A DNA stretch of 64,000 nucleotides from Psychrobacter sp. PL19 (GTDB lineage: Bacteria; Pseudomonadota; Gammaproteobacteria; Pseudomonadales; Moraxellaceae), in assembly GCF_017875835.1 (NCBI RefSeq), contig NZ_JAGING010000001.1, forward strand, positions 868,001 through 932,000, read 5' to 3'. How positions within the stretch are numbered: the stretch's first letter is position 1; each line of letters starts with the position of its first letter. A program made the position numbers and the translations under genes. The notes beneath the pieces are model-generated. The model was given only the letters and a program-made list of their open reading frames with translations, was not told the DNA's origin and searched no databases. Below, piece by piece: positions 1 to 8,877 of this stretch.

Positions 1-564
1 AATATTAGCATCAATTAATTGTAGCGTAAAACCCATCTGTGGGCGATGGCGAACCGTTTGCCCATGACAGCCAACTGCTAAGACTGATTCCGCATCAATA
101 TCAACTTGTTGCAATAAAGTATTGACCACTTCGCTGGCAAACTCCCCATACATACGACTTGCCCAGCCGAACCAATCTAGCTCACCACAGTTATTATCAG
201 GTTCATCGTCTTGAGGAATTAAATCTTTCACCCCGTTTGGCCGACATAAAGCCAGTAGCACCTCACGTAAACGCGTTGGAAAATCTTGACTGTAAGTGGC
301 CAATAATTGCATGGGAGCGGAAGTATTCGTATTATTATTACTGTCAGCTTTGACATTAGAACTGAACTGACATAACACTGCATCCATGCCATCTAAGCTA
401 GTGCCTGACATCATACCAATATATAAGCCATCATCGAAGCTTTCAAATACCGTTTGCTCAAGAGTATCGGTAAGCGTGGCATAATCTGTGTCCTCACTAT
501 TATTTGTGGCCACATCCTGATGTAAGAAATTTGCATTATCAGCAGTAGGTGCAGGGTTGGTCAT
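1..564 (-). CDS. anmK: Anhydro-N-acetylmuramic acid kinase, N-terminal part (gene continues beyond window)
   Basis: Reading the minus strand from an ATG at 564 gives 188 uninterrupted codons that run off the left edge. About 45 residues in is the motif IGMMSGTSLDGMD, the glycine/serine-rich nucleotide-binding start of the AnmK family; further on, a GCHGQTVRH stretch matches the conserved His-Gly-Gln segment. AnmK phosphorylates 1,6-anhydro-MurNAc to MurNAc-6-phosphate in cytoplasmic cell-wall recycling. The roughly 40-residue lead before the motif is polar and low-complexity, longer than in most homologues. It is divergent from tyrS, with 123 bp between the start codons, an arrangement common in Moraxellaceae and Pseudomonas. 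The C-terminal part is not visible, so completeness cannot be judged. Confidence 0.9.
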   Translation of the reverse strand, partial: MTNPAPTADNANFLHQDVATNNSEDTDYATLTDTLEQTVFESFDDGLYIGMMSGTSLDGMDAVLCQFSSNVKADSNNNTNTSAPMQLLATYSQDFPTRLREVLLALCRPNGVKDLIPQDDEPDNNCGELDWFGWASRMYGEFASEVVNTLLQQVDIDAESVLAVGCHGQTVRHRPQMGFTLQLIDANI

Positions 565-687
565 GGCAATTTACCTTAAAAAACGCTAGTATATCTGCCA
601 AATTCTAACATTTTTTTATGCATCTTCAAGGTTCTAACGCTTTTAGAGGTGCTAATCGTTAAATAGAGACTATAAACAGAGAAAACT

Positions 688-1899
688 ATGACCAATCCAT
701 CACATACCCTAGAAGAACAGCTGGCCCTTATCCAACGTGGTACCCAAGAGATTTTATCGCAAGAGGACTTAATTGCTAAGCTTAAGCTCAACCGTCCGCT
801 ACGTATCAAGGCCGGCTTTGACCCGACCGCGCCTGACCTACATTTAGGTCATACGGTATTGATTAATAAGCTCAAACACTTTCAAGATTTAGGCCATGAG
901 ATTTATTTCCTAATCGGCGACTATACGGCCAAAATTGGCGATCCTTCTGGCAAAAATAATACCCGTCCGCCATTGACCGTTGAGCAAATTAAAGCCAATG
1001 CTGAAACTTATGCTGAGCAAGTCTTTAAGATTTTGGATAAAGAAAAAACTCGTGTGGTCTTTAACTCTGATTGGTTTAACGACATGTCAGCGGCAGATAT
1101 GATTCAGCTTGCCAGCCAGCAAACGGTTTCACGAATGCTTGAGCGTGACGACTTCTCCAAACGCTATGCGGCCCAAACGCCCATCTCTATCCATGAATTC
1201 CTTTATCCATTAGTACAAGGTTATGATTCTATCGCGCTTAAAGCGGATGTCGAGCTTGGCGGTACTGATCAGACTTTTAATCTATTGATGGGTCGTACTT
1301 TGCAGGGCCGTTATGGTCAAGAACCACAAGTTTGTATTACTGTACCGATTCTAGAAGGCTTGGACGGCGTTAATAAAATGTCCAAATCTTTGGGCAACTA
1401 TGTCGCGATTTACGATGCACCAGGTACGATGTACCAAAAAATCCTATCTATGCCAGATACGTTAATCCGCCGCTACTTTGAGTTTTTAAGCTTTAAGCCC
1501 ATGGAAGAAGTCGAAGGCTTAATGAGCGAAATGGAAAAAGGTCGCAATCCACAAGAAATCAAGCGGGTCTTAGCCGAAGAATTGATTGAGCGTTTTCATG
1601 ATGCCGATGCCGCAGTCAATGCCCATAAGTCAGCCGGTAACGTCTTAGCCGATGGTGAATTGCCCGTAGATTTACCAGAAGTGACGTTGGACTTAGAAGG
1701 TCAAGACGCGCTGTTTATCACGCAGATACTAAACCAAGCTGGACTTACCAAAAATAGCTCAGCCGCTAAAGATATGATAAAACGTGGCGCGGTAAAAGTA
1801 GATGGCGAAGTGGTCGATGGTGGCTTTAGCTTAGCCTCTGGGCAAACAGTGGTAATCCAAGCTGGCAAGAAGGCGTATGCGAAAGTGACTGTGAGTTGA
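688..1899 (+). CDS. tyrS: Tyrosyl-tRNA synthetase
   Basis: A 403-residue class I aminoacyl-tRNA synthetase that charges tRNA-Tyr in the cytoplasm. The HIGH signature appears as HLGH at residues 52-55 and the KMSKS loop as KMSKS near residue 230. The C-terminal 60 residues form an S4-type RNA-binding domain ([19 protein letters not shown]). Length and architecture fit the TyrRS type of about 400 residues (TyrZ-like), as in Pseudomonas and Acinetobacter. The ATG follows a weak purine-rich stretch (AGAGAAAACT). It converges on the AraC-family gene with 34 bp between stops and no obvious terminator hairpin. Intact and ordinary. Confidence 0.97.
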   Translation: MTNPSHTLEEQLALIQRGTQEILSQEDLIAKLKLNRPLRIKAGFDPTAPDLHLGHTVLINKLKHFQDLGHEIYFLIGDYTAKIGDPSGKNNTRPPLTVEQIKANAETYAEQVFKILDKEKTRVVFNSDWFNDMSAADMIQLASQQTVSRMLERDDFSKRYAAQTPISIHEFLYPLVQGYDSIALKADVELGGTDQTFNLLMGRTLQGRYGQEPQVCITVPILEGLDGVNKMSKSLGNYVAIYDAPGTMYQKILSMPDTLIRRYFEFLSFKPMEEVEGLMSEMEKGRNPQEIKRVLAEELIERFHDADAAVNAHKSAGNVLADGELPVDLPEVTLDLEGQDALFITQILNQAGLTKNSSAAKDMIKRGAVKVDGEVVDGGFSLASGQTVVIQAGKKAYAKVTVS

Positions 1900-1933
1900 T
1901 AAGTTTATCAAAATTAGTAAAATAAAAAAACAC

Positions 1934-3019
1934 TCAAGACTGAATGATAGCCTTGCGATACTGGCTCGGTGACTGCCCATAATGGCGCTTAAAGGCACCG
2001 TGGAATGAGGTATCCGATGCATAACCAACCAGTTCGCTAATTCGATTAATTGAGTATTGTTCCTCGCGCAAATATCTGGCAGCCAGCCTTAAACGATAGT
2101 GACTTAAATAAACGTGTGGCGTAATGCCAATAACTTTTTTGAAACGGTCGTTAAGTCCTGTGCGTGACAGCCCTGCTTCTTTAGCTAATTGGGTCATCGT
2201 CCAAGGCTCGTTAGGATAACTGTGCATTAAGTACAGAGTTTTTGCGAGATAAGTATCTTTTAAGGCAGCGAGCAAATTGGGTTGGTTCTCTTCATAAACC
2301 TTTGGCTTAGTAGCAGAAGAAGAAGCTAAATCAGCTCGATGTTCCTGATGTGTTTTAGTCTTCTTACTGATTGCGCCACTATTTAACTGCTCGATATATT
2401 CGCGGATACATTCAATCATCAGCATACTAGCAAGACGATTCAGCATATTAATTTTGCCTGGCCGATTTAAACTAGATTCTAACTGAAAAAAACTGACCCC
2501 AATAGTGATGACTTTATGATAGGCCGAGCGCTGCTGCGTCGATGGCGGCAGGCTTGCAGGTAGGGCAGATAGTAAGGGTGTTGCCATATCCTTATCAAAT
2601 TGACAGCGCACAATTATAAAACTAGTCTCAGTTGTTTTCTCAGTATGTGCATCGTCAACGTGGTGTTTATCTGAAGGGCTTTCCTCAATATTAGTAGGTA
2701 ACTGCTTTACTCCTTTAATATCCAAACCTGTCTGTCCGGTCTCGTGCGCTGGCATCAAAGTTCGGCTAACTGATGGTGCAAGTGATGCACTCGACTGACA
2801 GCGATAGGGAAGCGCTTGAGTCAGCATTATCATATTATTATCACTGACAATCTGTGTCTGCTCGGCATAGTTCAATATAATCTGACCTTGAGTCACTATA
2901 ATAAAGGTTAGATAATCATGCGCCAAATGCTCAAGACACCAAGTACCCTTTGCGGTGACACTAATGTATTGCACATTGTGTAAGTGCATTTCTTCGAACA
3001 ATAGACTCAAAACATCCAT
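1934..3019 (-). CDS. AraC-family transcriptional regulator, divergent from alkB
   Basis: 361 residues. The C-terminal ~100 residues carry the two helix-turn-helix motifs of AraC/XylS proteins (WTMTQLAKEAGLSRTGLNDRF and the RISELVGYASDTSFHGAFKRHYG segment). The N-terminal half resembles the cupin-like sensing domain of AraC regulators (Cupin_6 type: LAHDYLTFIIVTQGQIIL and MIMLTQALPYRC). Two polar low-complexity inserts, near residues 95-130 and 220-245, lengthen it relative to typical 300-residue members. It is transcribed away from alkB with 255 bp between starts. By analogy with alkane-hydroxylase regulators of this family, it probably activates alkB in response to alkanes or derived fatty compounds; that is inference from position, and the ligand is unknown. 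Confidence 0.85.
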   Translation of the reverse strand: MDVLSLLFEEMHLHNVQYISVTAKGTWCLEHLAHDYLTFIIVTQGQIILNYAEQTQIVSDNNMIMLTQALPYRCQSSASLAPSVSRTLMPAHETGQTGLDIKGVKQLPTNIEESPSDKHHVDDAHTEKTTETSFIIVRCQFDKDMATPLLSALPASLPPSTQQRSAYHKVITIGVSFFQLESSLNRPGKINMLNRLASMLMIECIREYIEQLNSGAISKKTKTHQEHRADLASSSATKPKVYEENQPNLLAALKDTYLAKTLYLMHSYPNEPWTMTQLAKEAGLSRTGLNDRFKKVIGITPHVYLSHYRLRLAARYLREEQYSINRISELVGYASDTSFHGAFKRHYGQSPSQYRKAIIQS

Positions 3020-3274
3020 ATTATGCGTCTCTTAATTTTATTTACTAATCCTTTTCGTTATCTATGCAGTATTAGATTTCTTATTATAAAAGGATAGGTC
3101 CTAATAAACGCCATCGTCAGACTAACAAGATACCTAAAATAATTATGGAAGTCTGCTATAGAGGTAAGTTTCGGGCACAAAGTGAGGTTTTATTGCCAAT
3201 AAGTTCGTTTTTAACTCAACTACCTTGTCATAATTAATGGACAGCAATGTCTCTTATGGACGAGGAGTAATATA

Positions 3275-4519
3275 ATGACTAAGCAATTAGACGCACGGGC
3301 GCTTGAAACTATTAAAGCAGTGACTGATTCCGTGCTATGGCAAGATCCAAAACGCCAATTTTGGCTATTTAGTCCAGCTTTACCCTTGCTTGGCTGTTTG
3401 TTTGCACTCAGTCTGCGCGACCAAGACGGTATTGATGTTAAGAATACAGTAACCGCTTGGGCAGGAATATTGTTTATCCATGGGGTTATCCCTGTCGCTG
3501 ATTTAGTTATCGGTGACGATAACAGTAATCCACCTGAGGGTGCGTTTGAAGCGTTAGAACAAGACCAATATTATCAGCGCATCGCTCATGCATTTATTCC
3601 ATTGCAATATGCTGCCTTAGGTTTGTTCAGTTATCAATATATAAAACGCGATTTGCCCTGGTATAACCATTTAGGGGTTGCTGTTACGGCTGGGGTAATG
3701 AATGGTGTCGCCATTAATACTGCGCATGAACTTGGGCACAAGTCTGACCGTCTCAATCGCGTTTTATCCCGTATCAGTTTAGCACCAACGGCTTATGGAC
3801 ATTTTGCCATTGAGCATAACTTTGGTCATCACCGCTGGGTTGCTACCCCAAGAGATCCGGCCAGTAGCCATTATAACGAATCGTTTTGGCAGTTTTTACC
3901 ACGTACCGTGTTTGGTGGCTTACGCTCAGCAATTGACATTGAGACTGATCGGCTGGCACGTAAAAACCAGTCTTTTTGGCATCAAGATAATGAGCTGTTG
4001 CAAGGTTGGGTAATGTCAGCCGTACTCTATGCAGTAATGTATAAAGCCTTTGGCAAAAAGATTGTTCCTTTTATTGCTATTCAGGCGATTTATGGCTTTA
4101 GTTTATTAGAGGCGGTCAATTACCTCGAACATTATGGTCTCTTGCGAGAACAACGCGATGATGGTCGTTATGAGCGTACTCAACCTGAGCATAGCTGGAA
4201 TAGTAACCACGTGGTGACTAACTTATTCTTGTACCAGTTGCAGCGTCATTCTGATCATCATGCTCATCCCACCCGTGTCTATCAACTGCTACGCCACTTT
4301 AAGGAGGCACCGCAATTGCCTTCGGGCTACGCCAGTATGATTATGCCAGCGTATATTCCGCCACTTTGGTTTGCTATAATGAACAAGCGAGTTCGTGAGC
4401 ATTACGACGGAGACATGAGCAAAGTACATCAGCACCATAAATTACCTAGCCCACGTATGCAATGGGCGACCGATCAGGCAACTAAAGGCTTGGAATGGCT
4501 AGCGCGCTTGCGTAAATAA
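3275..4519 (+). CDS. alkB: Alkane 1-monooxygenase (membrane di-iron hydroxylase)
   Basis: 414 residues, an inner-membrane non-heme di-iron enzyme that hydroxylates the terminal carbon of medium-chain n-alkanes using rubredoxin-delivered electrons. The histidine boxes are all present: HELGHK at 151-156, EHNFGHHRW at 180-188, the AlkB-specific NYLEHYG at 282-288, and LQRHSDHHAHP at 322-332. Several hydrophobic segments (about 30-45, 60-80, 105-120, 130-147, 245-280) match the expected six membrane spans. The ATG is preceded by a strong GAGGAG ribosome site. No rubredoxin or rubredoxin reductase gene lies next to it, so electron partners must be encoded elsewhere. Divergent from an AraC regulator that probably controls it. 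FadB and ETF-QO elsewhere in the window fit downstream oxidation. Confidence 0.96.
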   Translation: MTKQLDARALETIKAVTDSVLWQDPKRQFWLFSPALPLLGCLFALSLRDQDGIDVKNTVTAWAGILFIHGVIPVADLVIGDDNSNPPEGAFEALEQDQYYQRIAHAFIPLQYAALGLFSYQYIKRDLPWYNHLGVAVTAGVMNGVAINTAHELGHKSDRLNRVLSRISLAPTAYGHFAIEHNFGHHRWVATPRDPASSHYNESFWQFLPRTVFGGLRSAIDIETDRLARKNQSFWHQDNELLQGWVMSAVLYAVMYKAFGKKIVPFIAIQAIYGFSLLEAVNYLEHYGLLREQRDDGRYERTQPEHSWNSNHVVTNLFLYQLQRHSDHHAHPTRVYQLLRHFKEAPQLPSGYASMIMPAYIPPLWFAIMNKRVREHYDGDMSKVHQHHKLPSPRMQWATDQATKGLEWLARLRK

Positions 4520-4658
4520 GATTAGTACTGGCAGATAAACAGAACGCTATTAACCATTTTTATATTAATAAGTTATAGCAATGATTCAACTGAAGTTTGT
4601 CAGTTATAATTAGCAGGGTTTTAAATGACCTACAAATACATTGAATATAAGCAATCTT

Positions 4659-4898
4659 ATGGCGCAATCAACTCAAAATACTATCCCCCAAGGCATCTAC
4701 CGCCACTACAAAGGCAGTCTGTACCAAGTTTTGCACACCGCACATCATTCCGAAATCGAAGAAACGTTAGTCGTCTATCGTTGTCTGTACGGTGACTATG
4801 GCGTTTGGGTGCGTCCATTAGCGATGTTTACTGAAATGGTCACACGTGACGGTAAGCAAGTACCACGGTTTGAGTTGATTAAAGCTTTAGTGGACTAA
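4659..4898 (+). CDS. DUF1653 family small protein
   Basis: 79 residues from the ATG at 4659; an in-frame TTG at 4641 would add six residues but has no better ribosome site. The pattern GIYRHYKG, a YxVLHTAHHSET-like centre (here HSEIEETLVVYR) and GVWVRPLAMFTE are diagnostic of DUF1653, a small soluble beta-rich domain seen as single-domain proteins across proteobacteria. Function is not established. It follows alkB by 139 bp, with no evidence that the two are co-transcribed, and ends before a bidirectional terminator. Confidence 0.8.
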   Translation: MAQSTQNTIPQGIYRHYKGSLYQVLHTAHHSEIEETLVVYRCLYGDYGVWVRPLAMFTEMVTRDGKQVPRFELIKALVD

Positions 4899-4928
4899 TT
4901 CTAAAAATTGTCGTATGAGATATCTACC

Positions 4929-4957
4929 AAAAAAAGCGACCAGTTAAGGTCGCTTTT
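4929..4957. terminator. Bidirectional rho-independent terminator
   Basis: A perfect 10-bp stem (AAAAGCGACC / GGTCGCTTTT) with a 6-nt loop, flanked by an A-run on one side and a T-run on the other. It sits between the convergent DUF1653 gene and the minus-strand hydrolase at 4978 and can serve both. Confidence 0.85.
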
Positions 4958-4977
4958 CTACACGTTTAAAAAGACAG

Positions 4978-5814
4978 TTAATCGTTTAAAAAATCAATCA
5001 ATACTTGGTTAAACTCTTTTGCATGAGTCACATTATTACCGTGCGGGCCACCTTCAATGATATGTAGCTGACTGTCTGCAATTATATCGTGCGAGCGCTG
5101 GCCACTGACTTCAAATGGAACGATCTGATCCGCATCGCCATGAATTACTAACGTAGGCACATCGAATGCTTTTAGGTCATCACGGAAATCAGTATAAGCA
5201 AATGACTTGACGCAATCGTAAGTGGCTTTAGGGGAGGCAAACGCAGCAATCTCACGGTGATACAGGCGCAGAGGTTTACTCACTAATAACTTGCCATCTT
5301 TTGGGGTAAAAAAGGTCTTAGTGAAGTCATTTAAAAATGCGATGCGGTCACCGCTCACGCCATCTAGGAACTGCTGAACATCTTGCTCTTCCAAACCACC
5401 ATCCGGATTGTCATCGGCCTTAAACAAATAAGGCGGAACTGCAGAAGCCAGTACCGCTTTACTGACACGGTCTGATCCATACTGACCAAGATAGCGAGCA
5501 ACTTCACCGCCACCCATCGAGAATCCAACAATCGCTGCATCTTTTAGATTAAGTTCTTCCATGAGTGCCTTTAAGTCTTGCGCCAAAGTATCATAGTCAT
5601 AACCCTCCCACGGCTTAGAGGATTGACCGAAACCGCGTCTGTCATAAGTGATCACTTGAAAACCAGCTTCGACAAGGGGAGCGATTTGTGGTTCCCATGA
5701 ACGTCCGCTGAGCGGCCAGCCATGGATTAAGACTACAGGCCTGCCAGTACCTTGGACTTCGTAATACAAGTCGACAGGTTGATTAGCTTGAGTTGCAACC
5801 GTAACGTAGGGCAT
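4978..5814 (-). CDS. Alpha/beta hydrolase (non-heme chloroperoxidase/arylesterase type)
   Basis: 278 residues. The nucleophile elbow GFSMGGGE (Ser near residue 99), the oxyanion motif HGWPLSGRSWEPQ near residue 31, the acid loop VIHGDADQIVPFE near 225-237 and the final His in GGPHGNNVTH near 257 give a complete Ser-Asp-His triad. This set of motifs is typical of the cofactor-free haloperoxidase/aryl-esterase branch, whose natural substrates are usually unknown esters or lactones. No signal peptide, so cytoplasmic. The ATG is preceded by an AAGGA ribosome site. It stands alone, separated from the next hydrolase gene by about 190 bp. Confidence 0.88.
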   Translation of the reverse strand: MPYVTVATQANQPVDLYYEVQGTGRPVVLIHGWPLSGRSWEPQIAPLVEAGFQVITYDRRGFGQSSKPWEGYDYDTLAQDLKALMEELNLKDAAIVGFSMGGGEVARYLGQYGSDRVSKAVLASAVPPYLFKADDNPDGGLEEQDVQQFLDGVSGDRIAFLNDFTKTFFTPKDGKLLVSKPLRLYHREIAAFASPKATYDCVKSFAYTDFRDDLKAFDVPTLVIHGDADQIVPFEVSGQRSHDIIADSQLHIIEGGPHGNNVTHAKEFNQVLIDFLND

Positions 5815-6007
5815 GGTTTCGTCCTTTTAGAATGAGTAAATCAATATAAATATAGTAATATTAGTCGTGAAATTTAGTGACGTTAATTACAAGATAATGT
5901 TGATTGGTGCTACTGAGTATAAAGGGCAGCGAAACTAGTTACTATGAGGTGTTGTATAGTCATAGTGTCAATCACACTCTTCTTTATGTTGAAACGTAAC
6001 GAAATAA

Positions 6008-6955
6008 CTAATCTTGCAAGAATCTCTTCAATACTTTATAAAATTTTACCGGCTCATCGAGCGGCACCGCGTGTCCAGATTTTGGCAATACCACCTCGGT
6101 CGCGTTGGGCAGCATCTGAGTGACTTTGCGTTGCCATTCTGGGTTATATAGCTGGGAGCGACCGCCGATTAAGTTCATTACGGGAATGGTCAGTGTCTCC
6201 GCCACGTCCCGAAAGTCATAGGGGAGCGCCAAGTACGCTTGCAGGCAGTGCATCTTATGCTTCCAGGTGTCATGATTATAAAACACCAGTTGGTGATCCG
6301 TTTGGTGAGTCATTAGATGAATAAAGGCTTGGGAGCGCGGCCGACTCGCGGACAATAGGGAAAACATGCGCTCGGTATCTGTGGTGCGTCGCTTTAAGGA
6401 ATGAGGGAGGTGGGTAAAGCTGTCAAAATGCTCATAAGCCAACCCTGCATCAAGCACTTCCTGAAATATATCAAACACTTCGGACTGACGCGCGCCAAAG
6501 AGCCCACCTTGCCAATTTGATTGGTTATGAACCGTAGGGGTTTGATCAATATTGAGGTAGCGGCTGACTCGATCGGATCCGTAGCGACCAAAATAAGCCC
6601 ACATCACTTGCGCCCCCATAGAAATTGCAGCTACAGGGATAGAGATAAGGTTGCGCCAACTACAGATTTGCTCAATGACCGCATTGATATCTTCGGAATA
6701 TTGGCCAAGGAAATCAAACTGGGTGAGTGGAATAGACTGGGCGAGGCCGAATCCGCGAAAGTGCGGCAGATAAAATTGATACTTAGTGGTCAGTGGCAGT
6801 ATAAAGGGTAGGAACTCACGCGCATCCATACCGTAAGCGTGTAGTACTAACACAGGCTGACCGCTACCAATCACAGAGACCGGTAGCAGCGCTCCATTCG
6901 AAGCAGCAATATTAATGGTCCGTAGTTGGTATTGAGATAGAATGCTAATAATCAT
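6008..6955 (-). CDS. Alpha/beta hydrolase paired with a THI5-like binding protein
   Basis: 315 residues of alpha/beta hydrolase fold. The strand-turn motif VLVLHAYGMDAREF occurs near residues 32-45, the nucleophile elbow is AISMGAQ (Ser near residue 112; Ala replaces the first Gly), and the C-terminal loop KSGHAVPLDEP near 294 supplies the catalytic His. A candidate acid is in LIGGRSQLYNPEW, where the usual Asp is not obvious, so the triad needs structural confirmation. It lies 14 bp downstream of the substrate-binding-protein gene on the same strand, so the two are probably co-transcribed. Substrate unknown. Only a weak ribosome site precedes the chosen ATG. Confidence 0.75.
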   Translation of the reverse strand: MIISILSQYQLRTINIAASNGALLPVSVIGSGQPVLVLHAYGMDAREFLPFILPLTTKYQFYLPHFRGFGLAQSIPLTQFDFLGQYSEDINAVIEQICSWRNLISIPVAAISMGAQVMWAYFGRYGSDRVSRYLNIDQTPTVHNQSNWQGGLFGARQSEVFDIFQEVLDAGLAYEHFDSFTHLPHSLKRRTTDTERMFSLLSASRPRSQAFIHLMTHQTDHQLVFYNHDTWKHKMHCLQAYLALPYDFRDVAETLTIPVMNLIGGRSQLYNPEWQRKVTQMLPNATEVVLPKSGHAVPLDEPVKFYKVLKRFLQD

Positions 6956-6969
6956 ATTTTAATATACCG

Positions 6970-7881
6970 TTACTGCCACAATTTGGCATAATTCGTGTCA
7001 CTGAGTGCGGCGATATCTAATGTTGCCAACATCTCACGTAGTTCTGACCACCGCTTGCTGTCAGGCTTGATGGGCGTTATCAAGCGTTTTAGCGTGTCAT
7101 TAATAATGTCGTCCATTAGTGCAGAGGGCGCCTCACCCGTGTAACCATAATAAATAGCGCGCGCCTGCTCTGGATCATTAATACACAGTTGCCCCATGTC
7201 GGTACTTACCTTGACGAACTGCTGTAGCGCGGTTGATTTCTCTTGCCATATGCTATGCGTAGTCATTAGCTCCAGTGCGGAAAAGTTCGGATACGGTGAT
7301 AAATGCTGGTCGATAAAAGTATAGTCAAGACCCGCATGATTGGCTTCGATGCCTTCAAAGTTATAAAAACACAACCACGCCCCATCAAATTCTTTATGTT
7401 CTTTGCCCTGCCCATCGCCTTGTTGCAGGTTATGTAAATGCTGAAAGTCAGTCTCTACAAAGCTGACATTGTCGCAGTCTAAAACAAAGCCATTTTTCTC
7501 GGCATAGCGGTTCAAAATCTCAAAGCCGATCTTATTGGTAATGGGGTTGGCTGCTGGCGTGGTAATGCGTATTGGCTGATTTTGATGCAGCTTGTCCATA
7601 CTACTTTGCTTCATTAAAACCCCACCGTCGGTCACAAAAAAACAGCCCAGTGCCTTTAAATCATCAAAATAATGCTCGAATAAATGAATAGGCTCATTGA
7701 CATGCAAATCAATATTGCCTGCTTGCAATTCCGCAAAGCCATCATAGTGTTCAGTTGGCTCAATCATATTGATATCAAGACCCGCCTTCTTATAGGCGTC
7801 GGTGTAGATTCCGGCTATAAAAGGCAGATGATCAGGATTTAAGAACCACTCTAACGTTAAGGTAAGTGCCGTGTTCGCCAT
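6970..7881 (-). CDS. NMT1/THI5-like substrate-binding protein without signal peptide
   Basis: 303 residues resembling the periplasmic-binding-protein type II fold of the NMT1/THI5 family (LEWFLNPDHLPFIAGIYTDAYKKAGL at the N-terminus, then the lobe with GFAELQAGNIDLHVNEPIHLFEHY). In bacteria such proteins usually bind pyrimidine or sulfonate/nitrate-type ligands for an ABC importer. Here the reading frame opens directly in the mature domain: there is no signal peptide or lipobox, and no permease or ATPase gene is nearby. It may be a cytoplasmic binding protein or an enzyme-like member (the yeast THI5 proteins are cytosolic). The ATG follows an AAGGATATTTT ribosome site. Probably co-transcribed with the hydrolase 14 bp downstream. 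Confidence 0.7.
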   Translation of the reverse strand: MANTALTLTLEWFLNPDHLPFIAGIYTDAYKKAGLDINMIEPTEHYDGFAELQAGNIDLHVNEPIHLFEHYFDDLKALGCFFVTDGGVLMKQSSMDKLHQNQPIRITTPAANPITNKIGFEILNRYAEKNGFVLDCDNVSFVETDFQHLHNLQQGDGQGKEHKEFDGAWLCFYNFEGIEANHAGLDYTFIDQHLSPYPNFSALELMTTHSIWQEKSTALQQFVKVSTDMGQLCINDPEQARAIYYGYTGEAPSALMDDIINDTLKRLITPIKPDSKRWSELREMLATLDIAALSDTNYAKLWQ

Positions 7882-8128
7882 AAAATATCCTTATACAAAT
7901 AATGAGAGCTTGCTATAGTAAACCCTACTGTAATAAAAGCAGCCAGGCTGACCACAGTATAAAAACTACCCTAGTAATCTGATAGTAAATAAAGCTTATT
8001 GTTAGCAATGATAAATATACTATAGAGTAAAAAGGACGTATAAAATATCAAATAAATAGTAGCACATAGCAAAGGATAGCCGCGATGATTATGTATTCGA
8101 TTATCAACATAAAAAAGGATGATGCGTC

Positions 8129-8860
8129 ATGAGTAAACCAACGCTACCAGAACTTGATAGTAGCTTCTATCCGCAAGTTTGGGAGCAGCAGGTATTTAAG
8201 GATCCACAGGCGTTATTAATAGCAATTTTAGAAGGTAGGATTACACCAGATCCAAAAGCGTTTACTAAGCAGATTTTGGCAAATGATGCTTATCAACAGT
8301 GGATTAACTTTACGGTGTTCGGGCGCTATATTCAGCGCAGTTTTGCCGCCTTTTATCAGCAAAGTGAAGACAGCTTTAATATGGACATACCGGCATTGTT
8401 TCGCCATGAGCTGATGCGTCATGCGCAGTATTTACCGCTTGATCAAATATTATTCGTAGCTGGCGATATACCTAAGAAGGTACGCCGTGAAAAACTGTTA
8501 ACGACTACGCTTAATCCTGCTACCGCAGTGAATGGAGCGTGGACAAGCAAACAGCATGCTAATAAAGCAATACTAGCAAACACTCAAGAGACAGTTGTTA
8601 ATCAGATACGGGTAGCAGGCAAGCAGGTGTTAGGGTTTGCCATACGCCATAACAAACGTACCAGCGAGCGTACCCGTAACGAAGTATTAATTTTGGATTT
8701 TCAGGATTTACGCTTAGTGAACGAGCAAAGCGTGGAGCAAAGTAATACAGCGATATCAAAGGGTACTGTTATAAATGATACTATTATAAACGGTACCGCT
8801 ATACAGCACGCTGCTATAAAGAGTACCGCTACATTGCTTCGTTGTTATGAATTACGTTAA
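8129..8860 (+). CDS. Hypothetical protein, possible ADP-ribosyltransferase-like fold, with C-terminal 5-residue repeats
   Basis: 243 residues, family not recognised with confidence. The start is well set by AAAAAAGGATG about 10 bases before the ATG. Three segments fall in the order seen in ADP-ribosyltransferase folds: a strand with ILFVAGD at 107-113, TTTLNPATAV at 125-134 (like the STS strand), and RNEVLIL at 183-189 (like the ExE strand), but the catalytic Arg and first Glu are not evident, so an active enzyme is doubtful. Residues 206-236 consist of 5-residue units of type G/N/D-T-A/V/I-I-x (NTAIS, GTVIN, DTIIN, GTAIQ, HAAIK, STATL) encoded by degenerate 15-bp repeats. No signal peptide. 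It stands alone between divergent and convergent neighbours. Confidence 0.6.
   Translation: MSKPTLPELDSSFYPQVWEQQVFKDPQALLIAILEGRITPDPKAFTKQILANDAYQQWINFTVFGRYIQRSFAAFYQQSEDSFNMDIPALFRHELMRHAQYLPLDQILFVAGDIPKKVRREKLLTTTLNPATAVNGAWTSKQHANKAILANTQETVVNQIRVAGKQVLGFAIRHNKRTSERTRNEVLILDFQDLRLVNEQSVEQSNTAISKGTVINDTIINGTAIQHAAIKSTATLLRCYELR
8744..8836 (+). repeat. Degenerate 15-bp coding minisatellite
   Basis: Six 15-bp units (one extra codon between units 1 and 2), in frame with the gene at 8129. The best unit, GATACTATTATAAAC at 8777-8791, differs by only two bases from the 15-bp unit repeated in cmoA at 40037. Confidence 0.7.
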
Positions 8861-8877
8861 TGGCCTGCTCTTACAAT

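Noticed and set aside
4641..4658. TTG start for the DUF1653 gene
   Set aside because: No ribosome site; ATG at 4659 is in frame and gives the usual family length.
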